36,654 nucleotides of DNA from Bacteroidia bacterium. Its GTDB lineage: Bacteria > Bacteroidota > Bacteroidia > Bacteroidales > Azobacteroidaceae. The notes under the pieces were generated by a model. That model had not been told where the DNA came from, did no database searches, and saw only the letters and a list, made by a program, of their open reading frames with translations. The stretch is from the NCBI GenBank assembly GCA_025996895.1, contig BNTW01000022.1, forward strand, positions 1 through 36,654, read 5' to 3'. Shown here one piece after another: positions 15,459 to 25,800 of this stretch (its first letter is position 1; every line of letters begins with the position of its first letter). A program made the position numbers and the translations under genes.

Positions 15459-17768
15459 TTATTGTTTTACTGTTACTATGGCTGTTTTTAAGTCTTTATC
15501 GTCGGAAGACGCGCCGGTCATAATGGTAAATGTGCCCGGCTCGACCGTCCAATTCAAGTTTTTATCCAAGAATTTCAATTTGTCGGGAGTAATGACAAAC
15601 TCCACCGTTTTTGTTTCGCCGGCGTTCAAAGTTACTCGTGCAAAATCTTTCAATTCTTTGATCGGACGAGTTATCGAACTGAAATCATCGCGAATATACA
15701 ACTGTACGATTTCTACGCCCGTCCGCGAGCCGGTATTCGTAACCGGAATTTTCACTTTGACGGTTTCGTCTTTGCTGATTTCCGATTTTTCCACCTGAAT
15801 ATCGCCGTATTGATAAGTGGTATAACTCAGGCCATAACCGAAAGGAAACAGCGGACTGTTGTTTGTGAGCTTATGGCCGTGAAAATGCTGGGAAGTTTTG
15901 CGGTTGTACACCAACTGCAACTGCCCGACGTGGCGCGGAATGGTTACTGCCAATTTTGCCGAAGGATTGACCTTTCCGTACAGGATTTCGGCAATGGCTT
16001 GTCCGCCGTACATTCCCGGTTCCCATGCATTAATCAGTGCGTCCGCGTTTTCGGCAATCCATTCAACCCCCAACGGCCGGCCGGCAATCAATATTACGAT
16101 AGTCGGTTTACCGGAGGCTTTTATTTTTTCTATTAATTGCTGTTGTAAGCCCACCAAATTAATGTCCGAACGGTCGATGTCCTCCCCGCTCGTACGGTCG
16201 TTCCAACGAAACCGCATCATGTATTCGCCGGCAACCACAATATTCAAATCCGATGTTTTCGCTTTTTGGGCAGCTTCTTCCACTTTCTGACTGTCCATGT
16301 TGCGCGGGTCCCAGCCTTGATCCACAAACGTGATATTACTTTGCGGCGACAGCATTTGAAGTCCTTCGAGTACCGTGATTACATTTTCGTCTTTTTGCAA
16401 AGCCGACCAATCACCCAAAATATTCTGGTCGTTGGCATTAATGCCGGTAATCATAATATTTTTGTATTTCTTTTCGTCCAGCGGAAGAATGCCGTTGTTG
16501 GTGAGCAAAACGATACTGTTGCGGGCTGCGTTCAAAGCCGTTTGGCGGTGTTCGTCGCTCAAGCGGATTTTCATGGATTTTTCCGGATCGCAATAAGTAT
16601 TCAGGTCGAACAATCCTAATTCAAATTTTGCATACAAAATCCGGCGCACCGATTGGTCAATTCTGGCTTCAAGAATACGGCCTTCTTTCACCAGTTCGCA
16701 GACATATTCGTTCCACAAAATACCGTGCATGTGCATATCCATGCCGGCCATAATACTTTGATAAAAAGCCTCTTTGATGGACGAAGCCGTGCGATGAACA
16801 TCGTACAAATGTTCAATATCCATCCAGTCGCTGACTACAAAGCCCTTAAATCCCCATTCTTTGCGCAATACATCTTCCATCAGCCACTCGTTAGCATGTG
16901 CCGGAATGCCATTGACTTCGTTATGTGCGGTCATCAGCGTACCCGCACCGGCTTCTACGCCGGCATGGAAAGGCGGAAAAAAGATTTCGCGCAATGTCCG
17001 TTCCGAAACGTCGGCAGGAGCGGCGTTGGCACCATTAACCGGCTGACTGCCTGCCACAAAATGTTTGATACAGGCCAGCACATTGTCTGCACCGAAATTT
17101 CCCTGATAGCCTTTTGTGCTTGCCACGCCCATTAGCGTAACCAAATACGGATCTTCGCCAAAGGTTTCACCTACTCGTCCCCAGCGCGGGTCGCGAGCAA
17201 CTTCCACATTCGGGTTGAACGTCCAGTGTAAGTTCATTGACCGCATTTCTTGAGCGGTCTGTTGGGCGATTTGATAAGCCAGCGTGGTATCGAACGTACA
17301 AGCAATACCGATATTAGTCGGATAAACCGTATTGTCGGGCGCGTTGGCGTTGCCGTGAATGGCATCAATACCGAGTATCACCGGAATTTTCAGCCGGCTT
17401 TGCATCGCTATACTTTGCAAATGATTGGCTTCTTCAATCGTAACGACATGCAGGAACGAGCCGATTAATCCGGCTTTTGTCCAACGTTCTACATCATACG
17501 AAGTTACGCCCGGATAAAATGCGTAGGCCGTATTGTTTTTCAATTCTTCTTCCGTCATTTGGCGTTCCGCCGCACGCATGTGTTCCAGTCCGACAAACTG
17601 ATTCATCTGCCCGACTTTTTCTTCGAGCGTCATACGGCTCAACAAGTCTTCTACCCGTTTTTCGATAGGTTGGGATTTATCAAGATAGACAGGTTGGCTT
17701 GCTTGCAGGGGAAAAATTGTAAGCGTTGTAAAGATTGAAAAAAAGATGAATGCAATTGTTTGTTTCAT
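15459..17768 (-). CDS. GH3 beta-glucosidase (BglX-like), exported
   Basis: A 769-residue exo-acting beta-glycosidase with an SPI signal (KQTIAFIFFSIFTTLTIFPLQAS). The domain order is a GH3 N-terminal barrel (~30-370), a GH3 C-terminal alpha/beta sandwich (~400-630) and a fibronectin-III-like domain (~670-755). The nucleophile is D314 (GFVVSDWMDIEH). The substrate-binding blocks GIDAIHGN, DPRWGRVGETFGEDP and KHFVAGS are present, and the acid/base region maps near GEYMMRFRWNDRTSGEDIDR. Periplasmic removal of non-reducing glucosyl residues from gluco- or mannooligosaccharides fits the operon; specificity for glucose over mannose is not provable here. Its ATG overlaps the stop of the CBM35-GH26 gene (ATGA). 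Confidence 0.9.
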   Translation of the reverse strand: MKQTIAFIFFSIFTTLTIFPLQASQPVYLDKSQPIEKRVEDLLSRMTLEEKVGQMNQFVGLEHMRAAERQMTEEELKNNTAYAFYPGVTSYDVERWTKAGLIGSFLHVVTIEEANHLQSIAMQSRLKIPVILGIDAIHGNANAPDNTVYPTNIGIACTFDTTLAYQIAQQTAQEMRSMNLHWTFNPNVEVARDPRWGRVGETFGEDPYLVTLMGVASTKGYQGNFGADNVLACIKHFVAGSQPVNGANAAPADVSERTLREIFFPPFHAGVEAGAGTLMTAHNEVNGIPAHANEWLMEDVLRKEWGFKGFVVSDWMDIEHLYDVHRTASSIKEAFYQSIMAGMDMHMHGILWNEYVCELVKEGRILEARIDQSVRRILYAKFELGLFDLNTYCDPEKSMKIRLSDEHRQTALNAARNSIVLLTNNGILPLDEKKYKNIMITGINANDQNILGDWSALQKDENVITVLEGLQMLSPQSNITFVDQGWDPRNMDSQKVEEAAQKAKTSDLNIVVAGEYMMRFRWNDRTSGEDIDRSDINLVGLQQQLIEKIKASGKPTIVILIAGRPLGVEWIAENADALINAWEPGMYGGQAIAEILYGKVNPSAKLAVTIPRHVGQLQLVYNRKTSQHFHGHKLTNNSPLFPFGYGLSYTTYQYGDIQVEKSEISKDETVKVKIPVTNTGSRTGVEIVQLYIRDDFSSITRPIKELKDFARVTLNAGETKTVEFVITPDKLKFLDKNLNWTVEPGTFTIMTGASSDDKDLKTAIVTVKQ

Positions 17769-19450
17769 GGGCGATTGATTTTTATTTTGTGTGTTTGTTG
17801 TATGTTCTCGTTTTCAAGTGTTAAAAGGAAATACGTTTCATTCGTTCCGGCAATGGAAATCGTTTGATTTCCCATGAGATTATTTTTATACAGGTGCAGT
17901 TTACCGGTCAAATCATGGATATAAATCCGGTATTCGTCCGGCAAGGAGGTCCGGATACGGATTTGTTGATTTTCACAGTTAATATGAAAGCTATCGGGAA
18001 CGGGGTTTTTAATTGAAACGTACAGGTTTTCCGGCAGGTCTTCCAGCGAGATAACGTCGGGATCGGATAAGGAGTTTGTCCAAAAATCAATCGTGTTCCA
18101 AGTAGCTGTTTTCGTATGTGCGCCATACCAAGGCATATAGTACGACCATACGGAATTGTCGCGTTTCATAGCGGTGATGTCGGGAATAGAGCCGCACTCG
18201 CTTATTGTCAGGATTTTTTTCCCGTTGTATATTTTTCTGAGTTCTTCAAATGATAGCATTTGAGAACCGTGATTGCCTTCTTCGTAAATGTCCATGCCGA
18301 TGATATCCACACAGTCATCGCCCGGATACCAGTTTAAAGCGCTACGGTTGGCTTCGGAAGTCCACACCCAAATCAGGTTGTTCAGATGATATTCGTTCGT
18401 GAATTTATCAAACATGATTTGCCAGATTTTCTTGCAGGCTTCCGGCCCTTGCGAACCCCACCAGAACCAGCCTCCGGAGGCTTCGTGCAAGGGTCGCCAA
18501 AGTACAGGCACATCCGCCGCCTGCAATTCCTGAAGGTAAGCGGCAATAATATCCATGTCGCGCATCATGGCTTTGTATTCGTCGGAAGCGGGGTCGAAAA
18601 TTTTCCGCGGATCAAAAGTGGTACGGTCGGTGTAAAACTCATACGTTTTGTGAGACGGATCACGCCAATGCCAGCAAAGGGCGACAATACCGTGATTGTT
18701 TTTCCAGCTAATCGCGTCTTGAATTACATCCGGATTATTCATCCAATCCGGTTGCACAGCGCCTACGTGATCCATGAAATCCAAACCTAAGATTGCCGGT
18801 TTTTTACCGGTTTTTTCATAGAGCCACGAAATTTCGTTTTGCTCATTTCCGGTGGTCGTCGCTAAGCTTTTCAGCGTCATAACCCCTGAAATAATCTTGT
18901 GTTGAAAATTATTCAACAAAAATTGATAAAGTTTAGCCGTATTCGCACTGGGTTGGGGCGTCGCCAAGAGGTCGATATGAAATTCGACGGGAGGAGTATC
19001 GGAAGGTCTGATTTCCAGATAATCGAAAGCAATCCATCCCCAGCTTTTAATCATTTCGATAGTATGATTACCGGTTGCCAAATAGATATTATCCGCCACC
19101 GGAATATCCGTAAACGAATTATTCGAGGGGGAAAAAACATTGATTGTATTTTCGCCATCGAACCGGAAGGTATTGGTCTTATCTCCTTGAGATTGGATGT
19201 TAGCCACCACCTTATAATAACCTGCTTCCGGAAGGGTACAGGAAAACGTGAGGTTGCCTTCGCGGGTATTCACATATTTTCCCCCGGAACAGTTCGGATT
19301 GTTCACAATTTGCGGAGCGTTTGCGCCATCACCTGACAATACCGCATTTTCTGCCTCCAAGCGAATGGTTTGGGCGTGAGCCGGTATTGAAAACAGCGCC
19401 ATAAGGAAGATGAAAATACCGGTTATCGTTGCCGAAACATTATAATTCAT
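17765..19450 (-). CDS. CBM35-GH26 beta-mannanase with T9SS sorting tail
   Basis: A 561-residue secreted mannanase. After an SPI signal ending AHAQ comes a CBM35-type module (~30-150: IRLEAENAVLSGDGA ... GYYKV ... WGWIAFDYLEI). A GH26 barrel (~160-470) follows, with acid/base E323 (RPLHEASGGWFWWG) and nucleophile E418 (TISECGS). The last ~75 residues (YRIYIHDLTGKLHLYKN ... TYFLLTLENENIQQTHKIKI) look like a T9SS type A tail. The enzyme is therefore expected at the cell surface or outside the cell, unlike the SusCD-type lipoproteins of the same operon. It is the first gene after the terminator-like hairpin at 19472-19508 and overlaps GH3 by 4 bases. It probably makes the first cuts in insoluble or long mannan. 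Confidence 0.88.
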   Translation of the reverse strand: MNYNVSATITGIFIFLMALFSIPAHAQTIRLEAENAVLSGDGANAPQIVNNPNCSGGKYVNTREGNLTFSCTLPEAGYYKVVANIQSQGDKTNTFRFDGENTINVFSPSNNSFTDIPVADNIYLATGNHTIEMIKSWGWIAFDYLEIRPSDTPPVEFHIDLLATPQPSANTAKLYQFLLNNFQHKIISGVMTLKSLATTTGNEQNEISWLYEKTGKKPAILGLDFMDHVGAVQPDWMNNPDVIQDAISWKNNHGIVALCWHWRDPSHKTYEFYTDRTTFDPRKIFDPASDEYKAMMRDMDIIAAYLQELQAADVPVLWRPLHEASGGWFWWGSQGPEACKKIWQIMFDKFTNEYHLNNLIWVWTSEANRSALNWYPGDDCVDIIGMDIYEEGNHGSQMLSFEELRKIYNGKKILTISECGSIPDITAMKRDNSVWSYYMPWYGAHTKTATWNTIDFWTNSLSDPDVISLEDLPENLYVSIKNPVPDSFHINCENQQIRIRTSLPDEYRIYIHDLTGKLHLYKNNLMGNQTISIAGTNETYFLLTLENENIQQTHKIKINRP

Positions 19451-19465
19451 GATATTTTTTCAATT

Positions 19466-19508
19466 AGTAAAAAAGGAGGCTGAATCAATGCCGGAAACAG
19501 CCTCCTTT
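19466..19508 (-). terminator. Rho-independent terminator-like hairpin inside the mannan operon
   Basis: Read on the minus strand after the glycan-binding protein stop (19532), AAAGGAGGCTG (19508-19498) pairs perfectly with CAGCCTCCTTT (19482-19472) around a 15-base loop, and the T-run continues past the stem. This is a GC-rich stem plus U-tract. It separates susC/susD/SGBP from the enzyme genes, so partial termination should make the binding and import genes more abundant than the downstream enzymes. Confidence 0.75.
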
Positions 19509-19531
19509 GTCAAAAATTATTACTATGAGCG

Positions 19532-21112
19532 TTATTCAACTACCCGGATACGCACATTATCTATATACAGCTGTACTTCCGGAGTCGCTGCTGCATCTGT
19601 ATTATAGACCCGCCACATGATACCTCTATCGTCATTGCTATCCCAGGCAGTATTGATAAAATCTTCATAAGTTGCCGCTGAAATACCAACCGAAGTGAAA
19701 GGAACTGTGATTGCGTGCCAATTACCCTGAATTCTTCCGCTTCCGGACATATTGTGGGATAAATCTACTTCAGTTTCGTTGGTTTGTATTTTCGGGAAAC
19801 TGACATTAAATATTAGACCCGGATCAAATTTTTCGATATAGCATTCCCATACTAATTCCAATTTGCTTACCGGCGTATTGGCAGGAATAATATCGAACGA
19901 GGGTAACGAAGTAGTAGAAAAATGATAGGCATTTAGAATCGGTTCCCACCACCAAAGTCCCGGTTTGCCTGAGTACACGGCGCAGATACCGTCGGAATTT
20001 ACTTCCGGACTTTCTTTATACGGAACGGCACTCCACGACCAGAACAGATCATCTCCTGCTGGGTCTGGATTGCTACGATCCATATTGGTGACGAGCGTTT
20101 CATACGGATAGAAACCTTCCATTGTTACCGTGCCGCCGAGTGCTGTAATGGAGAGCGTACAGGTTTTGCCCGGTTTCGCCGGCATAACAAAGGAAATACT
20201 GCTTGAAGTAACTGTCATCTCTTCAGGCAAAATCACAAATTCTCCATTATTGATATTGACGCTTTCTACCTCGATAAAGTCTTTCCCTGTAATTACTAGC
20301 GTTGCGCCCGGTATCGGCATATCCGAAGAAAGTGCCGTAATGGTCGGAGGCGGCAAAGTCGAGAATTTAATGGAAGCCAAAGCGTCGGGACCTTCAATGA
20401 CCAAATATCCGCTGTAAATATCATCTACGCGGGGCAGATCAGGCAAATTAAACCAAAGCGTTGATTCTGTAATGTACTTTTTAGTCATTACATCCAAGTA
20501 GCGGTGGCTTTCGATATTCTTTTCCCAATTCGCTGTCGGAACGGTAATTTCCACTGCCGTTGAAGGTACTTCTTCGTCCACAGCCGGAAATGGGTTAACG
20601 TTTGTGAAATAAACCCGTTTGAGATCAACAAAATTGCGACCGCTCACATTGATTTTTCCACCGGTTTGAGCCGGATACACTTCGGCTACTGCTTCCTTGA
20701 TTTCCGGACTTGGATAATAGACATCGAAATGATAAGTGGCATTTCCATGAGAGGTTTCCACCCGGATTTCCGGTTTCAAATCCGGATCAAAGTTTGTCAG
20801 GATAAATCCGTTTTCTTCCGACGGAATAGTAACGATAACCGAATGGTCGGTGTTCATGTTCGGATTAAAACTGACTTGTTGATCATTGATAAAAACTTTC
20901 TGCACATTGCTCAGATTTTTACCGATAATAGCAATCGTTGTCCCTGTGTGTGTGCCGGTGAAAGTACTGTCGGCCGCATCGGGACGGGTGATACGCACAT
21001 ACTGAATTTCCGGTATGCCTCCTCCTTCGTCTTTTTCGCAAGAGGTGAAATTTACCGCCGTCAGTGCAACAAATGCGATAAACAGTCCGTATTTAAATAT
21101 ATTTTTCATCAT
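19532..21112 (-). CDS. IPT/TIG-domain surface glycan-binding lipoprotein (SGBP-B type)
   Basis: A 526-residue lipoprotein (lipid Cys 25 in VNFTSCEKDEGGG; the acidic residues after the Cys fit surface export). It has three or so tandem IPT/TIG beta domains (~35-120, ~125-215, ~245-335: GTTIAIIGKNLSNVQKVFIND, GGKINVSGRNFVDLKRVYF, GATLVITGKDFIEVESVNI). A C-terminal beta-jelly-roll-like domain (~345-526, VTNMDRSNPDPAGDDLFW ... PEVQLYIDNVRIRVVE) corresponds to the glycan-binding domain of SGBPs encoded after SusD. This C-terminal domain is the expected mannan-contact part; no catalytic residues are seen. It lies 28 bases after susD and directly before the terminator-like hairpin. Confidence 0.85.
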   Translation of the reverse strand: MMKNIFKYGLFIAFVALTAVNFTSCEKDEGGGIPEIQYVRITRPDAADSTFTGTHTGTTIAIIGKNLSNVQKVFINDQQVSFNPNMNTDHSVIVTIPSEENGFILTNFDPDLKPEIRVETSHGNATYHFDVYYPSPEIKEAVAEVYPAQTGGKINVSGRNFVDLKRVYFTNVNPFPAVDEEVPSTAVEITVPTANWEKNIESHRYLDVMTKKYITESTLWFNLPDLPRVDDIYSGYLVIEGPDALASIKFSTLPPPTITALSSDMPIPGATLVITGKDFIEVESVNINNGEFVILPEEMTVTSSSISFVMPAKPGKTCTLSITALGGTVTMEGFYPYETLVTNMDRSNPDPAGDDLFWSWSAVPYKESPEVNSDGICAVYSGKPGLWWWEPILNAYHFSTTSLPSFDIIPANTPVSKLELVWECYIEKFDPGLIFNVSFPKIQTNETEVDLSHNMSGSGRIQGNWHAITVPFTSVGISAATYEDFINTAWDSNDDRGIMWRVYNTDAAATPEVQLYIDNVRIRVVE

Positions 21113-21140
21113 CTTCTATTTTTTAATGGTTGATATACTT

Positions 21141-22823
21141 TTACTTGAATGGATAGGGCTGAGGCTCTTCCCGCAAATAAGGATTTTGCAACAAATCGCT
21201 TTCCGGATAAGGGATAAAAACATTAAAATCGCTCGTCAATATGGTAGGAGGCGTATAGTTACCGGTGTCATTGTATCCCTCTACCGAATTCCATATTTCA
21301 TTTCCTTGATCATCATTAAACCAAGCTACATGATAAGACAAACTGCCGTCTGCTTCCACCCGAACACCATCTGTATTGATCAAATAACATCTTTTTTGCG
21401 TGTTATTGAAATAATCCAGCATGTATTGCGGTTTCCAGCGATACCACGTTACCATGTCGAACCAATTGGCATATTCCATACAAAATTCGATACGGCGTTC
21501 AGCGATAATGTCTTCAAACGTAATTTTATTTTTGGTAGAAACATCAGCACGGCGGCGTATATCGTTGAAACGTTGCAATCCTGTTCCACTTGTCAATTCG
21601 GTTTTATTACCGAGAGCCGCTTCTGCTTCCGTCAAATACACGTCTGCCAAACGAAGAATGTAGGTATGCAACGGTGAATTCATTTGATCAATTTTCCCGT
21701 CATTATCTTCTTTACTTCCCACTACGCCTTTTTTCACCTGCATCCAATTGTGTTCGTAAGTATAGCCGCCGTGTGCCGACTTGATATACGAATAATATTC
21801 GCCGGGTATAAAGAAAGTAGCGCGACGACGTTTGTAATCATGATTTTTCGTATCCAGATTATACAGGTTAATCATGTCGATACTGGATACTAAGTTATTA
21901 GCCCAACAACCCACATCGCATACTTCTGAGAAAGAAAGGTCGGACAACAAAGCGTTAGCGGTTCCCCAACCACCCAGCGGAGTCCAACGCATGGCAAAAA
22001 GCGACTCGGAATTGAGATTGTTTTGATAGCGGAACAATTCTTCATAATCGTCCATCAAACGATAACCGCTGTTGTTGATTACATCTTCGCAAAGATTGAT
22101 ACATTCTTGCAATTCGACTTCGTCGCGTGTCGTTTTGTTCCAACCGGAATGAGTCAATAACACTTTGGCCAACATGGCTTTAGCCGTCCAGCGGGTAGCG
22201 CGTCCATTGCTGTCTTTATCCGGTAGCAATTCGCAGGCTTTGCGCAAGTCGCGAATGATAAAGGAGAACACATCTTCTTCCGGATTGCGCGGACGTATAG
22301 GTACCAGTACTACGTCGTCATTGTTTTCAAACAAAATCATGCTTCCCCATATCCGTACACCATAAAAATAAGCTGTAGCACGCATCAAACAACATTCACC
22401 GATTGCTTTGTTTTTAGCCGCTTCTGATACATCAGCTGTAGCTTTGTTTTCTACTCCTGTAAGTACGGCATTCGACATCGTGATCACTGTATAAAGAGAC
22501 GCCCATGCCTGACTAACTGATTCGGTAAGGGAAGTCGTTTGAAAACGCACAAATTCGGGAAAAGCATACGCATTGAAAGCATCGTTGGCACGCAGACTTC
22601 CCAATCCGTAAATAGCGCGTTGATTAAATCCGTACCACGCCCGATTGTAGAGCGGACGACAAGCCGCATCCAATGCCTCGTCCGAGGCATAAAAACTGTC
22701 TTCCGTATAACTGCCTTTCGGTGCTCTATCCAAAAAATCTTCCGAACAGCTTCCACACAACAGCAGGAATAATAACAAGAGCGAAGAGGACAGTAATTTT
22801 TTTATATTCATTATCTTTTTCAT
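21141..22823 (-). CDS. SusD/RagB family outer-membrane glycan-binding lipoprotein
   Basis: A 560-residue lid protein that pairs with the SusC transporter. The signal peptide leads to lipid Cys 26 (LLCGSCSEDFLDRAPKG); CSEDFLD is the classic SusD start with acidic surface-export residues. Helical TPR-like elements (ECCLMRATAYFYGVRIWGSM, ATRWTAKAMLAKVLLTHSGW) and the C-terminal RagB block (ERRIEFCMEYANWFDMVTWYRW) are clear. A second in-frame start (MNIKK, five codons later) cannot be excluded. It lies 18 bases after susC, and the pair sits at the head of the mannan locus. Confidence 0.93.
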   Translation of the reverse strand: MKKIMNIKKLLSSSLLLLFLLLCGSCSEDFLDRAPKGSYTEDSFYASDEALDAACRPLYNRAWYGFNQRAIYGLGSLRANDAFNAYAFPEFVRFQTTSLTESVSQAWASLYTVITMSNAVLTGVENKATADVSEAAKNKAIGECCLMRATAYFYGVRIWGSMILFENNDDVVLVPIRPRNPEEDVFSFIIRDLRKACELLPDKDSNGRATRWTAKAMLAKVLLTHSGWNKTTRDEVELQECINLCEDVINNSGYRLMDDYEELFRYQNNLNSESLFAMRWTPLGGWGTANALLSDLSFSEVCDVGCWANNLVSSIDMINLYNLDTKNHDYKRRRATFFIPGEYYSYIKSAHGGYTYEHNWMQVKKGVVGSKEDNDGKIDQMNSPLHTYILRLADVYLTEAEAALGNKTELTSGTGLQRFNDIRRRADVSTKNKITFEDIIAERRIEFCMEYANWFDMVTWYRWKPQYMLDYFNNTQKRCYLINTDGVRVEADGSLSYHVAWFNDDQGNEIWNSVEGYNDTGNYTPPTILTSDFNVFIPYPESDLLQNPYLREEPQPYPFK

Positions 22824-22841
22824 TATTATATCTCCTATTCA

Positions 22842-25800
22842 TTAAAAATTAAACCGTAATCCAAAAGTATAAATTCGTTGGGACGGATAACGAGCATCAT
22901 CTAATCCATTTGTAAGTACATTGTACGAGCCGACTTCCGGATCATAACCTTTATATTTAGTAATTGTGAATATATTTTGTACGTTGGCATAAATCTGCAT
23001 ATAGTCGATACCCGCTTTTTGCAATAGTTGGCGGGGTACTGCATACGTCAAAGATACGTTTTTCAGGCGCAGATAAGAGCCGTCTTCCACAAAGCGCGAA
23101 CTGATACGGTTATTGTCGTTGGTGCTGCCGGCTACCGACGTCAAACGTTGTACTTTGGCGGTAGTTGCATTGGGAACATATACATTGGAAATGACATTTT
23201 CGCCTGCCGGATCAATTAATTCTACGCGGGCATAATCGCCTACTTCTCTCAACACGTTTCCGTATCCGCCTGTACCGGTGTTGCTTTCGCGCAAAAGATT
23301 ATAAATTTTGTTGCCATATACGCCGTTAATGAAAATATTCAATTCAAAGTTTTTCCACGTAATCGTATTGTTAAACCCGTAAGTGAATTTAGGCTGGGTA
23401 TTTCCCAATGGCTTGCGGTCTTTTTCATTAATAATACCGTCCGGCTGATAATCAATGATTTTACCTTGATCGTCATATACGGGTTCAGTCGGCAAGTCTT
23501 CATAAATATAATCGCCGACCCATATTTGGCTGGGTGCAATAGGATAGGGTTGTCCCGATCCGGATTGTTCCGGACGCGCTACTTCTATCCGGTGACCACC
23601 TTCGTCCAACAGAAAGTTTCCGGCAGCGTCTTTCTTGTAAAAATCGTCTTCACAAGTAAACATGCCAATTACATTGTAACCAAAAAGTTGTCCAACCGGT
23701 TCACCGACTGTCGATTGCGTATAAATGGTATTTCCAATCTTTCCGAATACTTGCGCACCGTCGCTGTATAATTTGGTTACTTTGTTTTTGTTGAACGTCA
23801 TAGTTAAATTACTTCTCCAAGTGAATTGAGAATTTTGGATATTAACGGTATTCAAAGCAAAATCAATCCCTTTATTCGTGAGTGCTCCAATGTTATCATA
23901 GGGAGCTGATATTCCTAAATTATTTCCTTCATCTACTATATACATGGGTTCTCTGGCAATCATCAACAAATTGTCCGTATTTTTGCTGTAAGCATCGATT
24001 ATAAGTTCAATCCGATTTTTAATCAATGCTAAATCCAAACCAATATTAACGGCGTTTGTCCGTTCCCATCTTAAATTGGGCATTGGGTAACGTCCTGCAT
24101 AATAACCTGTACCCCAATAGGTTTCGGTAGTATTCATAGGTACTCCGTAAGCATATTGTTCTATGCTCTGATTACCTACAATACCCCAGCCCAAGCGTAA
24201 TTTCATATTAGAAATCATTTCATTATTTTTCAAAAACGATTCATTGCTGATACGCCAAGCAAAAGCTGCCGAAGGAAATACTCCCCATTTATATCCTCTA
24301 TCAAAATAAGAAGATCCATCTTCACGCATAGTAGCAGTTAATAAATACCGATCGTCAAAATTATAATTCAAACGTCCAAAGTAAGATTCCATTGCCCAAT
24401 CCCCTACATTATTGCCGTTTTTTGCAGTAGCAGAATTACCTACGTCCAAACTATGCACGGAATTGGAAATATATCCGGTACGCGAGCCTTGTAAATATTC
24501 CCAAGTGCTTTCGTTCGCTTCATGTCCCGCCATAATCTGCATATTATCCATGTCGCTGAGTTTGAAATCGTAAGTCGCATAGGTTTTCCATGACCAATAA
24601 TTATTTTTGTTACTGTTTCGCGTGGAGGACGAACTCATTACTTGATTACCATAGCTATAATTTGGTGTGAATTGGTAGCTGTTAGAATAGCCTAAATTTC
24701 CACCGTATTCCGTACGTAACTGCAAGCCTTTTGCTAATTTTAAATTGGCATAAGTATTGTAATAAACTTGCGTACCTGTATTGTAATTTTCGCGTAACCG
24801 GGCTTCTGCCAGCGGATTGGTATAATAAGTATTGAAATCATCAATAGGCACTTCACCGAACGATCCATCTGGATTGTAAGCAGGTATGTCCGGACGCTGA
24901 TTAATAGCCGTGCGGATGATACCGGCATTATCTAACGTGGTTACTTGCTTTGTATTGGCTAACGACGCATTCACGCCGACTTGCAGCCATTTGGTAATAT
25001 CCATATCCATATTGCTACGGAACGAAAACCGGTCGAAACTGGAACCTAAGGCAATCCCTTCTTGATTTAAATAACCGGCCGAAAGTGCGTATTTTGTCCC
25101 ATTACTACCGCCCATAACGCCTACCTGATGATTGTGCATGAGTGCTGTACGGAATAATTCGTCCTGCCAGTCCGTACCGTCGGTCAACAAGTTTGTATCC
25201 AAAAAGTCGGGACGTTCGCCCCAGCCCTGTATGCGGGCACGTTCGTTATAGAAAGAAGCAAATTCTTTCAAATTCATCACCGGCAGTTTTTTCGGCAACT
25301 GTTGCAAACCAAAATAACCGTCGTAAGACAGACGTGGCTTTCCGTCTTCACCGCGTTTGGTCGTAATCATTACTACACCATTAGCCGCCCGCGAGCCGTA
25401 AATAGCCATGGCAGAAGCGTCTTTTAATACATCAATTGACAGAATGTCAGCAGGGTTGATAGTGGAAAGTACGCTCGAATTACCGCTTGCTGATCCTGTA
25501 AGTTCAACCCCGTCAATAACATACATCGGCTCGTTGCCGTTCAATGAGTTGATACCGCGAATACTTACCGAAATACCGCCACCCGGCGCACCCGAATTTT
25601 GCGTGATTTGTACCCCGGCGATACGTCCCTGCATGGCTTGTTCCAGCGAAGTACTGACACTCTCTTTGATTTGTTTCGCACCGATAGACGATACCGCACC
25701 GGTCAAATCACTCCGTTTCATTGTACCGTAGCCGACCACCACCACTTCGTCGAGCAGTTGATTGTCTTCGTCCAATACAACTTTAAGATTTTTTGAACTA

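Noticed and set aside
25408..25731. Long antisense frames opposite susC, the GH genes and the HTCS gene
   Set aside because: They lie wholly within well-supported genes on the other strand, lack recognisable domains, and follow from the codon structure of the real genes.
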